64,000 bases of DNA from Bacillus sp. V3B (lineage in GTDB: Bacteria > Bacillota > Bacilli > Bacillales > Cytobacillaceae). This document shows, piece after piece, positions 63,965 through 64,000 of the stretch. Each line of letters begins with the position of its first letter. Positions within the stretch are counted from its first letter, which is position 1. The translations under genes and the position numbers were made by a program. Location of the stretch: the NCBI RefSeq assembly GCF_024494465.1, contig NZ_JAETXM010000002.1, positions 213,413 through 277,412 on the forward strand, read 5' to 3'. The notes beneath the pieces were generated by a model, which searched no databases, was not told the origin of the DNA, and saw nothing but the letters and a program-made list of their open reading frames with translations.

Positions 63965-64000
63965 AAAATGATTCAGATAAAACTATTTAATAATATAGTA

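Overview
The window reads as a chromosomal segment from a low-GC Gram-positive endospore former, Bacillus in the broad sense (Bacillaceae). The evidence is a long run of genes that I recognise as the B. subtilis 'yt' neighbourhood (sftA, ytpQ, ytpP, ytoP, ytzB, ytnP, trmB, ytzH, ytmP, amyX, ytlQ, ytlP, pepV-like, ytzE, rsuA-like, ytgP, ytfP, cse60, ytwF, leuS, mnmL, mnmM, ytpB, ytpA, ytoA, metK, pckA, ytmB, ytmA, ytlACD, ytkD, dps, luxS, yidD, ytiB, men, glg, tRNA cluster). Further support comes from strong GGAGG-type ribosome sites, TTG and GTG starts, a leuS T-box, a metK S-box and sporulation-linked genes (cse60, ytpB). I could not fix the species.

Layout. 1-19 kb: DNA translocation (SftA), thiol-redox and peptidase genes, a quorum-quenching-type lactonase, tRNA and rRNA modification (trmB, an RsuA-type pseudouridine synthase), pullulanase, an RNA 2',3'-cyclic phosphodiesterase, a dipeptidase and the lipid II flippase YtgP/MurJ. 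19-31 kb: leuS under a T-box, the mnmL-mnmM pair for wobble uridine modification, the ytpB-ytpA lipid genes, metK under a SAM riboswitch, and divergent pckA, which carries a CcpN-like site on its promoter. 31-44 kb: esterase, methionine aminopeptidase, a low-complexity CAP-domain lipoprotein, a SsuABC-like ABC importer (ytlACD), a Nudix hydrolase, Dps, cardiolipin synthase, LuxS, YidD, beta-carbonic anhydrase and a zinc-binding lipoprotein behind two Zur-like boxes.

44-46.5 kb is a decay zone. It holds a broken DUF1540 gene, one intact secreted PepSY protein, a frame-split PepSY gene without its N-terminus, and a response regulator cut off in its receiver domain with no kinase beside it. The zone lies directly downstream of menE, where menC would be expected. 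46.5-54.5 kb: menaquinone genes menF-menD-menH-menB-menE in one direction, with menA divergent. 54.5-62.5 kb: a tightly overlapping glycogen operon glgB-C-D-A-P. 62.7-64 kb: twelve tRNA genes read leftwards and ending in a hairpin terminator, with a structured tRNA-Phe-like remnant between the Phe and Asp genes.

No intact transposon, prophage, CRISPR array or obvious new defence system is visible. The main accessory signals are small non-coding elements. One dispersed cruciform-type repeat family has several copies that start at, or supply, stop codons. Other elements are a GGTGTC/GACACC palindrome family, an 81-bp MITE-like unit, and a 137-bp element with perfect 15-bp ends that resembles an IS200/IS605 end or TnpB guide-RNA fossil and supplies the stop codon of the methionine aminopeptidase gene.
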